From assembly GCA_028872975.1 (NCBI GenBank), contig JAGWNV010000047.1, positions 1-12,321 of the forward strand: DNA of 12,321 nt. Direction: 5' to 3'. This DNA is from Acidobacteriota bacterium (GTDB taxonomy: Bacteria; Actinomycetota; Acidimicrobiia; Acidimicrobiales; UBA8190). Made by a program: the position numbers and the translations under genes. The notes beneath the pieces are model-generated. The model was given only the letters and a program-made list of their open reading frames with translations, ran no database searches and was not told the DNA's origin. This document shows, piece by piece, positions 5,959 through 12,321 of this stretch (position 1 is its first letter; each line of letters begins with the position of its first letter).

Positions 5959-7959
5959 ATGACCACTTCACTCGAGCCGGGAGTCGGCCAGGTCGACCTC
6001 GACCTGCTGGCTCCCGCATTGACCGACGATGCACCGCTCCCGGCGTCGCGCCCCGGCGGGCGACACCCCGCGCTCCTGCTGCACCTGTCGGTCATCGCCG
6101 GCTTCCTCCTCCTCGCCGTCCTCATGTGGTGGAAGGTGTGGATCACCGGTCACCCTTCCAGCTCGATGGCCTGCCAGTGCGCCGACTCCAGCGAGGAGCT
6201 GAGCTACCTCGCCTGGGGCCCCTGGGCCGTGCTCCACGGGCACAACCCCTTCTTCACCAATGCGCTGCAGGCCGGCCAGGGCGGGGCCAACATGCTCGTG
6301 AACACCACCTTCCTCGCCGGTGCCCTCCTCTTCGCCCCGGTGACGCTTCTGTGGGGGCCGGTCGCCACCTTCAACGTGCTGGCCACCCTGGCGCCGGTCG
6401 TCTCGGCCTGGTGCTTCTTCCTCGCCGTGCGCAAGGTGACCCGCTTCGTCCCCGGACAGCTGGCGGCGGCGACCCTGTACGGGTTCTCGCCGATGATCGT
6501 GGACTCGGACCCCTTCGGGCACTTCTTCCAGATCTGGCTCTTCTACCCACCGCTCGCCTTCCTCTGCCTCTACGAGCTCTTCGTGGGTCGCCGACACCCG
6601 CCGGCACGCGTGGGGCTGGCGCTCGGGCTCCTCACCGTGGTCCAGTTCTTCGTGGGCACCGAGGTGCTGGCCGAGACCCTGCTCATCGGCGTCGTGGGCT
6701 CCGTCGTAGCCGTGGCGCTCGCCCCCAGGGAGGCCTGGCGCCGGGCCCGGCAGGCCGCCGTCGGCCTCGGGGTGGCCGGCGGGATCGCCGCCGCCCTGCT
6801 CGCCTATCCGGCCTGGTACGCCCTGGCCGGCCCCCGCCACATCGCCGGCGCGGCCTGGCCGCTCACCACGGTGTTCGGCTCCCCGCCCGCTGCTCCCATC
6901 GACCCCGGCGCCTATCGGGCCGTGGTGGGCGACGGGTACATCGGCGCCTCCGGGCCGCAGTGGTCCTACCTGGGTTGGGGGGTCCTCGTCTTCGTCATGG
7001 CCTCCGTCGTGGTGTGGCGGCGGCTCCGGCTCGCCTGGTGGGCGGCCGCGGTCGGCGTGGTCAGCTGGGCCCTGTCCCTGGGCACCGTCGTCATCCCGCA
7101 GCGCCCCTCGACGAGTGGGATCTGGCTCCCCTGGCGCGCCCTCGACCACCTGCCGATCGTCTCCCAGATCATCCCCAATCGACTGGCATCGTTCACCGTC
7201 CTGTGCGCGGCGCTGCTCCTGGCGCTGTCCGCCGACAGCTGGTGGCGGTGGGCCACCACCCCGGGACCCGGCCCGCTGGCGGGGCTGCGGGCCAGGCTGC
7301 GCGGTGCACGGTCGGTCGTCGGCCTCGGCCTCTCCGCCCTGGCCGTGGTGGCCCTGGTCCCGGTGGCGGTCACCTACAGCTTCCCCTTCCGGCTGCACAA
7401 GCTGCCCACGCCGCGGTGGTTCACCACGGTGGCGCCCCGGCTCCCTGCCGGCACCGAGCTCCTCGTCTACCCCTACCCGGACGGCTTCGTCACCCAGGCC
7501 ATGGGGTGGCAGGCGATGGACGCCTTCCGTTTCCGGCTCCTCGGCGGGTTCCTCATCGTGCCCGGGGCCGACGGGCACCACAGCAGCGGCGTCTCTCCGT
7601 TCGGAGGGTCGAGGCTCCTGCTCGACCAGCTGACGATCCCCGGCTACGGACGACTGCCGGCGGCCACCCACGGCGCCGTCGCCCAGCTCCGCAGCGACCT
7701 CACCCGTTGGGGCGTCCAGGACGTGGTCATGACCCGCCAGGGGCGCAGCGCCGCCTACGCCCTGGCCTTCTTCACCGACACCTTCGGCCGCATGCCCCGG
7801 CTCCAGGCCGACAGCTGGGTCTGGTACGGCCTGGGGAAGGACCCCCCGCTCGGAGTGGCGCCGCGGGTGGTGCAGCGGTGCGCCAAGCCCGGGCTCCACA
7901 CTTGGGATCGCCCCACGATCCCCCGCTGCGTCCTCCGGGCGGCCGGCGCGGGCGGCTGA
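5959..7959 (+). CDS. Polytopic membrane protein, GT-C glycosyltransferase-like
   Basis: A 666-residue integral membrane protein. A cytoplasmic N-terminus of about 38 residues is followed by roughly 11-13 membrane helices, among them about 40-60, 112-132, 135-157, 190-210, 238-256, 266-288, 336-353, 359-377, 404-424 and 452-472. A soluble, likely extracytoplasmic domain of about 190 residues closes the protein. The first large outer loop carries CADSSEELSYLAWGPW (around 74-89) with clustered acidic residues, the position where GT-C enzymes place their catalytic or metal-binding Asp/Glu. GT-C proteins transfer sugars from polyprenyl-phosphate donors to envelope glycans or proteins; the assignment here rests on topology and that loop, and no exact family is recognised. 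The start is well supported: GGGGGGA at 5944-5950 lies eight bases before the ATG. The gene is 50 bp after the lipoprotein and converges with the methyltransferase. Confidence 0.7.
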   Translation: MTTSLEPGVGQVDLDLLAPALTDDAPLPASRPGGRHPALLLHLSVIAGFLLLAVLMWWKVWITGHPSSSMACQCADSSEELSYLAWGPWAVLHGHNPFFTNALQAGQGGANMLVNTTFLAGALLFAPVTLLWGPVATFNVLATLAPVVSAWCFFLAVRKVTRFVPGQLAAATLYGFSPMIVDSDPFGHFFQIWLFYPPLAFLCLYELFVGRRHPPARVGLALGLLTVVQFFVGTEVLAETLLIGVVGSVVAVALAPREAWRRARQAAVGLGVAGGIAAALLAYPAWYALAGPRHIAGAAWPLTTVFGSPPAAPIDPGAYRAVVGDGYIGASGPQWSYLGWGVLVFVMASVVVWRRLRLAWWAAAVGVVSWALSLGTVVIPQRPSTSGIWLPWRALDHLPIVSQIIPNRLASFTVLCAALLLALSADSWWRWATTPGPGPLAGLRARLRGARSVVGLGLSALAVVALVPVAVTYSFPFRLHKLPTPRWFTTVAPRLPAGTELLVYPYPDGFVTQAMGWQAMDAFRFRLLGGFLIVPGADGHHSSGVSPFGGSRLLLDQLTIPGYGRLPAATHGAVAQLRSDLTRWGVQDVVMTRQGRSAAYALAFFTDTFGRMPRLQADSWVWYGLGKDPPLGVAPRVVQRCAKPGLHTWDRPTIPRCVLRAAGAGG

Positions 7960-8001
7960 CGCACCTCGGGGGGCCGGCGCCTTCTCAATGGGGGCAGACC
8001 A

Positions 8002-8226
8002 TTAGCGCAGTCGGTGGCGCCACGACGACCACGGCCCGGGCAGGCGCCGACGCCAGCGCCTCCCGAGGCGATGCGCCCAGGCGGGCAGCCGACTCGAGGG
8101 CGGGTCGAAGACCCGGGGCCGGCGCCGGCGCTCCTGCTCCTTCCACCGACCCCAGCGGCGCGCAAGGTCGGCGCCGCGGGTGACAACGTCGATGTCGGTC
8201 TCCCCCCGGCGCAGCAGGAAGCCGAA
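8002..8226 (-). pseudogene. Coding-like extension of the methyltransferase beyond its TAG
   Basis: Directly after the TAG at 8229-8227, the same minus-strand frame continues for 74 codons to a TAA at 8004-8002. It opens FGFLLRRGETDIDVVTRG, goes on ADLARRWGRWKEQERRRR, and closes with a Trp/Arg-rich basic tail. About nine in ten of its codons end in G or C, as in real genes nearby, and it has no internal stop. Changing TAG to GAG would give PPFSFEFGFLLRR, a smooth beta-strand end for this fold. Without this extension, 7960-8226 would be an unexplained gap between convergent genes; with it the gap is 42 bp. It is either a recent nonsense mutation, a base error or readthrough. Confidence 0.6.
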
Positions 8227-8988
8227 CTAGAATGAGAAGGGCGGCTCGTAGAGACAGCCGTCCTCGAGCTCCCACGGGTGGCCGAGGTGCTCGGCGGCCC
8301 ACCGGAGCATCTCGACGAATTCGGCGGCGTCCCAGCAGTGGGCGTGGACCGACTGGGCCCGGAGCCGGTCCAGGGTCTCCCGGCGCCGGCGGCCCCGGTG
8401 CAGGGCGATGCCCCGGTCGCGGGCGTACTCGGCGAGATGGGCGTCGCTCACCACCGTGGTGTCCTCCCGGTGCTCCTCGACCAAGTGCCCGAGGGGGGTG
8501 GGGGGCCGGAAGCGGTCGGCGGTGCGGTGGCGGTCGGGGAGGAACAGCAGCAGCACGCCGCCGGGACGCAGCACCCGGTGGGCGTCGCTCAGGAAGCCGA
8601 GGGGGTCGGCGAGGTGCTCGACCACGTGGCTGGCGATGACGAAGTCCTGACTGGCGTCGGCGAAGGCCCCGAGGCGCTCGAGGTTCACGTCGGCGACGAC
8701 ATCGGGCGCCACGGGCTCGTCCCCGCCGCCCCCGCCGGGATGGGCGTCGAGGTCGAACCCCCGGCCCCCGTCCGGGGCCCCGGCGGGGTGCCATTGGCCG
8801 ACGGTGCGGACCGTCACCCCCGGCGGCCGGAAAGGGGAGCGGCCCGGCCCCACCTCGATGCCGCTCCCGGTGAGGCGCCGTCCCAGCCTGCGCCGGGGCG
8901 GGAGGGCCTCCTCGGGCCCCGCCGGGATGGCGTCAGCGGGGATCCCGTCAGGAAGGTGGGGGCCTGGGGACACCGGCCCATTGTGCAC
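8227..8988 (-). CDS. Class I SAM-dependent methyltransferase, ends at an in-frame TAG
   Basis: From GTG 8988 this is a 253-residue protein with a Methyltransf_11-type Rossmann fold. Motif I is GIEVGPGRSPF (43-53). DVVADVNLERL (96-106) is the strand leading to the adenine side, FVIASHVVEHLADP (116-129) is motif IV followed by the usual 'HVxEHLxDP', and RVLRPGGVLLLFLPDRH is motif V/VI. The substrate is unknown; in envelope clusters such enzymes often methylate sugars or lipids, which is inference here. The frame remains open upstream to 9168, but that part overlaps the opposite gene and is low complexity, so GTG 8988 (or GTG 8973, five codons later) is preferred. The protein ends at TAG 8229-8227 just after YEPPFSF, yet the same frame resumes with a coding-like 74-codon extension. 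The gene is divergent from the EXORDIUM-like gene across 77 bp. Confidence 0.8.
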   Translation of the reverse strand: MHNGPVSPGPHLPDGIPADAIPAGPEEALPPRRRLGRRLTGSGIEVGPGRSPFRPPGVTVRTVGQWHPAGAPDGGRGFDLDAHPGGGGGDEPVAPDVVADVNLERLGAFADASQDFVIASHVVEHLADPLGFLSDAHRVLRPGGVLLLFLPDRHRTADRFRPPTPLGHLVEEHREDTTVVSDAHLAEYARDRGIALHRGRRRRETLDRLRAQSVHAHCWDAAEFVEMLRWAAEHLGHPWELEDGCLYEPPFSF

Positions 8989-9013
8989 GGCTCTGTCTGC
9001 CGTTCGGCTCGAA

Positions 9014-9031
9014 ATCCCCAATCGTGGGGAT
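9014..9031. promoter_or_regulatory. Inverted repeat in the divergent promoter gap (candidate operator)
   Basis: ATCCCCA-ATCG-TGGGGAT is a perfect 7-bp inverted repeat with a four-base centre. It lies inside the 77-bp gap between the methyltransferase start (8988, minus) and the EXORDIUM-like gene start (9066, plus), where both promoters must sit. Its size and two-fold symmetry suit a dimeric repressor. It lies too far upstream of coding ends to be a terminator. Confidence 0.4.
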
Positions 9032-9065
9032 GCCCCGGCCCATCCGGGTTCGTTACGCATAGAGG

Positions 9066-10481
9066 ATGCCGGCGGCGCCCCTGGAGGCCACCAGGAAGGC
9101 GCGTGCAGCGTGGGGGTCGGCAGCCGCCCTGGTGGTGCTGGTGGTGGGCGTCCTCGTGGGGGCCGCACCGGCGGGGGCCGCCACCGGGCCGGTGGCCGCC
9201 ACCGCCCCCCTCACCGACCCCACCCTCGGCCACCCCCACCGCTTCGGCGCCGTCCCCCGGCCCACGACGGAGAAGGCCGCCCAGCGCATCCCGGCGGCCG
9301 ACCTCGAGACGCGGGGCCGCCCCAAGGGGTCGCTCGGCGGCCCCCTGCGCTATGACGGGGGTGCCGTCGTGACCGGGAGCCCCAAGGTCTACCTCGTGTT
9401 CTACGGCTCCCAGTGGGGGGGCAAGGGCACCGACGGGGCGGGATACGCCACCTTCAGCGGCGACCCCGACGGGGTGGCCCCCGAGCTCCAGGCCTTCTAC
9501 GCCGGCCTGGGCGGCGACGCCGAGCTGTGGAGCGCCATCGCCACCCAGTACTGCCAGGGCATCGCCACCTTCGCCCACTCCTGCCCGGCCACGGCCGCCG
9601 GGGTGGCCCACGTCGCCTACCCGAGCTCGAGCGTCCTGGCCGGGGTCTGGGAGGACACCTCCTACACCCCACCGTCGGGACCGCCGGGCAGCTCGGGCAT
9701 CACGGCCATCTCCCAGGCCCAGCTCGCCCAGGAGGCCGCCGACGCCGCCCTGCACTTCTCCGACACGAGCGTCGACGCCCAGTACGTCATCGTCTCCCCC
9801 ACCGGGACCAACCCCGGCGGGTGGCTGGACCCGACCAACGGCTTCTGCGCCTATCACGACAACACCGGGGACTACGGCAGTCTGGTGACGGGCCCCAACG
9901 TCTCGTTCACGAACCTGCCCTACATCCCCGACATCAACCCGGCCGACTGCAGCGGGCTGGCCAATCCCCAACTCCTCGACGGCCTCACCGAGGTGGCCAG
10001 CCACGAGTACGCCGAAGTGCTCACCGACCCGCTCCCGGGAGGGTCGACGGCGTGGACCGACCGGCGGGGCCACGAGATCGCCGACAAGTGCCAGTTCGTG
10101 AGCCCCGGCAGTCCGGGCGCCGCCTACTACCTGACGCTCGCCACGGGGACCTTCGACGTCCAGGGCCTGTGGGCGAACGACTCGGGGAAGAAGGGGGGCT
10201 GTCTTGACGCCCACTCGCCGGTGCTCCTCTCGAGCCCCGGGAAGCGGCTGCGGGGCACCGTCGGGACACCGGTGTCGGTCCAGATCGACGCCCTCGACGT
10301 CCGGGGCGGACCCCTCACCTTCACCGCCTCGGGGCTTCCCGCCGGCCTCGTCATCGATTCGGCCACCGGGACGGTGACCGGCACACCCACCGCCAGAGGA
10401 CGCTCCGAGGTGACCGTGAGCGCCACGGGCGGCCCGGGCTCCGCCTCGGTGGGGTTCCGGTGGTCGGTGAGGAAGGCCTGA
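9066..10481 (+). CDS. Secreted EXORDIUM-like protein with HE..AE metal-site-like motif and C-terminal Ig-like domain
   Basis: This 471-residue protein begins with a Sec signal (RKAR, then a hydrophobic stretch at about 18-34, cleavage near APAGAA). The core (about 90-380) resembles the EXORDIUM/phosphate-induced protein 1 family. VYLVFYGSQW (108-117) is the opening strand, and SHEYAEVLTDP (312-322) followed by GHEIADKC (335-342) matches the bacterial pattern 'SHExxE..TDP...G.EI.D.C'. His313, Glu314, Glu317, Asp321, Glu337 and Asp340 could bind a metal, so a peptidase-like activity is possible; the family's biochemistry is not established. The last ~75 residues form a putative Ig (He_PIG) domain, with LTFTASGLPAGLVID and a TGTVTGTP turn. 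There is no membrane anchor, so the protein is probably released. The ATG lies directly after TAGAGG, with no normally spaced Shine-Dalgarno sequence, so a near-leaderless transcript is plausible. Confidence 0.72.
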   Translation: MPAAPLEATRKARAAWGSAAALVVLVVGVLVGAAPAGAATGPVAATAPLTDPTLGHPHRFGAVPRPTTEKAAQRIPAADLETRGRPKGSLGGPLRYDGGAVVTGSPKVYLVFYGSQWGGKGTDGAGYATFSGDPDGVAPELQAFYAGLGGDAELWSAIATQYCQGIATFAHSCPATAAGVAHVAYPSSSVLAGVWEDTSYTPPSGPPGSSGITAISQAQLAQEAADAALHFSDTSVDAQYVIVSPTGTNPGGWLDPTNGFCAYHDNTGDYGSLVTGPNVSFTNLPYIPDINPADCSGLANPQLLDGLTEVASHEYAEVLTDPLPGGSTAWTDRRGHEIADKCQFVSPGSPGAAYYLTLATGTFDVQGLWANDSGKKGGCLDAHSPVLLSSPGKRLRGTVGTPVSVQIDALDVRGGPLTFTASGLPAGLVIDSATGTVTGTPTARGRSEVTVSATGGPGSASVGFRWSVRKA

Positions 10482-10560
10482 GGACATCCGGGCCCCCCGG
10501 CAGAGAAAATCGTCAACCTTGACGACGCCTATGGCCGCAGGGCGGTGCTCAGCTGGACCG

Positions 10561-11349
10561 ATGGCTGCTCCGGTCCGGCGACTGCTCCGAGCCCGACGTG
10601 GGCTCGTGCTGGGCCTGCTCGCCGGTGGCCTGGCCGCCGTGGGGGCGGCGGGCACCGCCTCTGCCGCCGGCCCGACGATCACGGTCTCGCCCGCCACCGG
10701 CCTCGCCAACGGCGCCAGCGTGGCGGTGAACGGGACCGGCTTCAAACCCTCGCAGCCGGGCAACGTCCTCGAGTGCAACAACGCGCCGAACGAGCCCACC
10801 GTGGCGCTGGGCTCGCCGGTGAGCAACTCGGTGCCTGTCGGCTGCACCGGGCCGTCCTTCTCCGCCTCCAGCCTGACCTCGACGAGTGCCACCGGGTCGG
10901 TCTCGAAGACCTACACGGTGGCCACCGGCACCCTGGGACCGCCCTGCGGTGCCGCCACCGACGCCGTCAACACCTGCCCGTCGACCGACAGCGCCGGCCA
11001 GAACCCGAAGACGGACGCCGCCAACTTCCCCTGTCCGCCGACCCCCACGCAGCAGGCCGCCGGCGTCACCTGCACCATCACCTTCGGCGACCAGAGCGGG
11101 GAGTCCGCCATGGCCACCATCCTCTTCCAGGGCGAGAGCGCACCTTCGCCCACCACCACCGCCGCCCCGGTCACCACCGCCGCCCCGGTCACCACCGCCG
11201 CCCCGGTCACCACTGCGCCGGCGACCTCCCCGTCGCTCGCCTACACCGGTGCCGGCCCGAGGCTGTGGCTGTTGCTGGCGGCGGGCCTGGTGCTCCTGGT
11301 CGCCGCCGGCGCCCTCGAGCTGGCCCGGCGCCGGTCGCGGCGCGCCTGA
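10561..11349 (+). CDS. Neocarzinostatin-fold surface protein with LAYTG sorting signal
   Basis: With ATG 10561 the protein has 262 residues. It has a basic n-region (VRRLLRARR), hydrophobic core LVLGLLAGGLAAVGAAG and cleavage near TASA|AG. The mature part opens PTITVSPATGLANGASVAV, very like the first strands of the neocarzinostatin/actinoxanthin family, and its end VTCTITFGDQSGESAMATI matches the family's last strands. Several Cys residues (LECNN, VGCTG, PPCGA, NTCPS, FPCPP, VTCTI) suggest disulfides. The domain is enlarged compared with the ~110-residue apoproteins, so enediyne binding cannot be assumed. A Pro-Val-Thr-Thr-Ala-Ala repeat linker is followed by LAYTG (226-230), a membrane helix (about 234-254) and RRRSRRA: a sortase signal. 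In-frame starts at TTG 10519 and ATG 10531 are possible, but they lengthen the signal n-region. It lies 79 bp after the preceding gene. Confidence 0.78.
   Translation: MAAPVRRLLRARRGLVLGLLAGGLAAVGAAGTASAAGPTITVSPATGLANGASVAVNGTGFKPSQPGNVLECNNAPNEPTVALGSPVSNSVPVGCTGPSFSASSLTSTSATGSVSKTYTVATGTLGPPCGAATDAVNTCPSTDSAGQNPKTDAANFPCPPTPTQQAAGVTCTITFGDQSGESAMATILFQGESAPSPTTTAAPVTTAAPVTTAAPVTTAPATSPSLAYTGAGPRLWLLLAAGLVLLVAAGALELARRRSRRA
11161..11214 (+). repeat. Three 18-bp tandem repeats encoding an Ala-Pro-Val-Thr-Thr linker
   Basis: Units at 11161-11178, 11179-11196 and 11197-11214 are identical except for the final base of the third. Each encodes Ala-Ala-Pro-Val-Thr-Thr in frame. The repeats form the wall-spanning linker between the neocarzinostatin-like domain and the LAYTG anchor; Thr-rich linkers of this kind are often O-glycosylated in actinobacteria. 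Confidence 0.9.
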
Positions 11350-11457
11350 TCGCCCCTCCTCCCCCGCCGTCACCGGGCGCCGGCGCCGGGAGCGCCACGC
11401 CGGGCGGAATTCATCAGTTTTGCCGATGGGCCGCGCCGGGCCGGGGACGGAAACTGT

Positions 11458-11483
11458 TGTTGACACGCTAGGGGTGTTGACAC
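11458..11483 (+). promoter_or_regulatory. Direct repeat of TGTTGACAC upstream of the beta-helix gene
   Basis: TGTTGACAC occurs at 11458-11466 and again at 11475-11483, 17 bases apart start to start. Each copy contains TTGACA, a perfect -35 consensus (11460-11465 and 11477-11482). No TANNNT -10 box is found at 17-18 bp downstream of either. They may be promoter parts or a pair of activator sites on nearly the same helix face plus half a turn. The surrounding 11350-11518 gap also holds an AT-richer patch (near 11408-11422) and a GGCGCCGGCGCC palindrome soon after the preceding stop. Confidence 0.35.
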
Positions 11484-11505
11484 ACACCGGTCGGCACCTC
11501 CCGTC

Positions 11506-11513
11506 GGAAGGAG
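11506..11513 (+). promoter_or_regulatory. Strong Shine-Dalgarno site (GGAAGGAG)
   Basis: GGAAGGAG lies five bases before the ATG at 11519. It is the best ribosome binding site in the window and fixes the start of the beta-helix protein. It also implies that this gene has a normal leader, unlike hupB and the OLD gene. Confidence 0.8.
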
Positions 11514-11518
11514 CCGCC

Positions 11519-12321
11519 ATGCGCCGCCTGCTCGTCCTCTCGAGCGCCGTCCCCGTCTTCGTGGCGGCGCTGACGGTGGCCTCCCCGTCGTCGTTCGCCG
11601 CCGGCGCCGTCTACGTCGGCAGCTGTCACCCCGGCGCCAAGGCCACCATCCAGTCCGCCGTGAACGCGGCGTCGTCGGGCTCCACGGTCGTCGTCTGCCC
11701 CGGCACGTACCACGAGCAGGTCACGATCGGCACCAACCTCACCATGAAGGCGTCGGGCACGGTCACCATCCAGCCCACGGCCGCCGCCCAGACGGCCACG
11801 GACGAGAACACCGGCGAGCCGGTCGACGCCATCGTGACGGTGACGCCGGGCAACCGTGTCACACTGCGGGGCCTCACCATCGACGGGTCGCAGATCGAGT
11901 CCGCCGTGAACGGCTGCAGCGAGAACCTGGTCGGGGTGCTCTACCAGGCCTCGGCGGGCCACGACACGAGCGGGGTCCTCCGCAGCTCGACCGTCGAGAA
12001 CGTCACGCCCACCAACAGCGGCTGCGGCGCCGGTCTCGGCGTGATGGTGCAGGCCGGGACCAACCCCTCGGCCCGGGCCACGGTGGCCCTCGTCGGCAAC
12101 ACGGTGAGCGGGTACGGCAAGAACGGCATCACCTGCGACGACGTGAACGTGGTGTGCCGGGTCACCGGCAACACCATCACCACCTCCCCGACGGCCCTGG
12201 TCGCCCAGAACGGCATCCAGGTCGGCTTCGGCTCCTACGGCAAGGTGGCGGGCAACACTGTCAGCGGGAACGACTGGACGGCCTACGGCTCGGACACCAA
12301 TCCCCAGCCCCAGTCCGACTA
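11519..12321 (+). CDS. Secreted parallel beta-helix (pectin-lyase-like) protein, 3' end cut by window
   Basis: The frame is open from ATG 11519 to the window edge (267 complete codons), where the final two bases 'ta' may begin a Tyr or stop codon. Residues 1-27 are a Sec signal: MRRLLVL, hydrophobic core, cleavage near SSFAA. The mature start VGSCHPGAKATIQSAV and SGSTVVVCPGTYHEQVTI is the typical opening of right-handed parallel beta-helix proteins (NosD/pectate-lyase superfamily), where each coil contributes a short strand. Further coils are seen as VTLRGLTIDGSQIE, VALVGNTVSGYGKNGI, CRVTGNTITTSP and KVAGNTVSGND, with Asn ladder positions ('GNTV/GNTI'). Two Cys in the first coil probably pair. 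Such proteins bind or cleave polysaccharides outside the cell, but no catalytic residues can be assigned in this part. A strong ribosome binding site precedes it. Confidence 0.85.
   Translation, partial: MRRLLVLSSAVPVFVAALTVASPSSFAAGAVYVGSCHPGAKATIQSAVNAASSGSTVVVCPGTYHEQVTIGTNLTMKASGTVTIQPTAAAQTATDENTGEPVDAIVTVTPGNRVTLRGLTIDGSQIESAVNGCSENLVGVLYQASAGHDTSGVLRSSTVENVTPTNSGCGAGLGVMVQAGTNPSARATVALVGNTVSGYGKNGITCDDVNVVCRVTGNTITTSPTALVAQNGIQVGFGSYGKVAGNTVSGNDWTAYGSDTNPQPQSD

Noticed and set aside
5968..7899. 643-codon minus-strand open frame
   Set aside because: It is the antisense shadow of the polytopic membrane protein, rich in Gly/Glu/Arg/His and without recognisable motifs.
5754..8183. 809-codon plus-strand open frame overlapping the lipoprotein and GT-C-like genes
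   Set aside because: Its translation is an Arg/Pro/Gly/Ala-rich shadow without domains, while the overlapping frame gives clear membrane helices and a well-placed ribosome binding site.
10488..10500. Short CCGGG-CCC-CCCGG hairpin after the EXORDIUM-like gene as a terminator
   Set aside because: The stem is only 5 bp with a three-base loop and there is no U-tract; such stems are common by chance at this GC content.
10519..10560. TTG 10519 or ATG 10531 as start of the neocarzinostatin-like protein
   Set aside because: Both have no Shine-Dalgarno site and add 10-14 residues before the Arg-rich n-region. ATG 10561 gives a standard signal peptide. They cannot be fully excluded.
8814..10892. 692-codon minus-strand open frame
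   Set aside because: It is a shadow of the EXORDIUM-like and neocarzinostatin-like genes, with a Gly/Val/Arg-rich translation. The plus-strand products have signal peptides and family motifs.

Overview
The window is very GC-rich, with a strong G/C preference at third codon positions. It encodes a HupB-type histone-like protein with a long Lys/Ala/Pro/Arg tail, several secreted proteins, and two proteins ending in an LAxTG-type cell-wall sorting signal. Together these point to a high-GC actinomycete. A deep lineage such as Acidimicrobiia would fit, but this is inferred from style and not from a marker gene. I see no tRNA, rRNA, CRISPR array, transposase or integrase.

Layout. Positions 2-421 hold the 3' end of a proline-rich protein that begins outside the window. 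Next is a large OLD-family ATPase/TOPRIM nuclease (452-2542), followed 35 bp later by a small three-helix membrane protein (2578-2952). Then comes hupB (3064-3633). It converges on a DUF218/YdcF-type membrane-anchored protein (3672-4193, minus), and a strong hairpin lies between the two. The rest of the window looks like a cell-envelope region. It holds a secreted, wall-anchored protein (4311 onward), a DUF4352-like lipoprotein (to 5908), a 666-residue GT-C-like polytopic membrane protein (5959-7959), a minus-strand SAM methyltransferase (8227-8988, probably extending to 8002), an EXORDIUM-like secreted protein with a putative metal-binding HE...E motif (9066-10481), a neocarzinostatin-fold surface protein with an LAYTG anchor (10561-11349), and the start of a secreted parallel beta-helix protein (11519 to the window end).

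How the parts relate. The OLD nuclease plus small membrane protein is the only pair resembling a defence or DNA-maintenance unit. OLD nuclease, hupB and possibly other genes carry -10-like boxes seven bases before the ATG, which suggests leaderless transcripts. The envelope genes are individually spaced and secretory, and look like a surface neighbourhood more than one operon. Two wall-anchored proteins share LAxTG, the motif known for class E sortases, but no sortase is visible here.

The most notable anomalies are two apparent breaks in reading frames. The methyltransferase has an in-frame TAG followed by 74 further codons that look genuinely coding, and these fill what would otherwise be an empty convergent gap. 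The first wall-anchored protein has an eight-G run just after its membrane anchor, and one extra G would end the protein neatly at 5350 instead of running deep into the next gene. These could be assembly errors, real mutations or recoding; sequence alone cannot decide.
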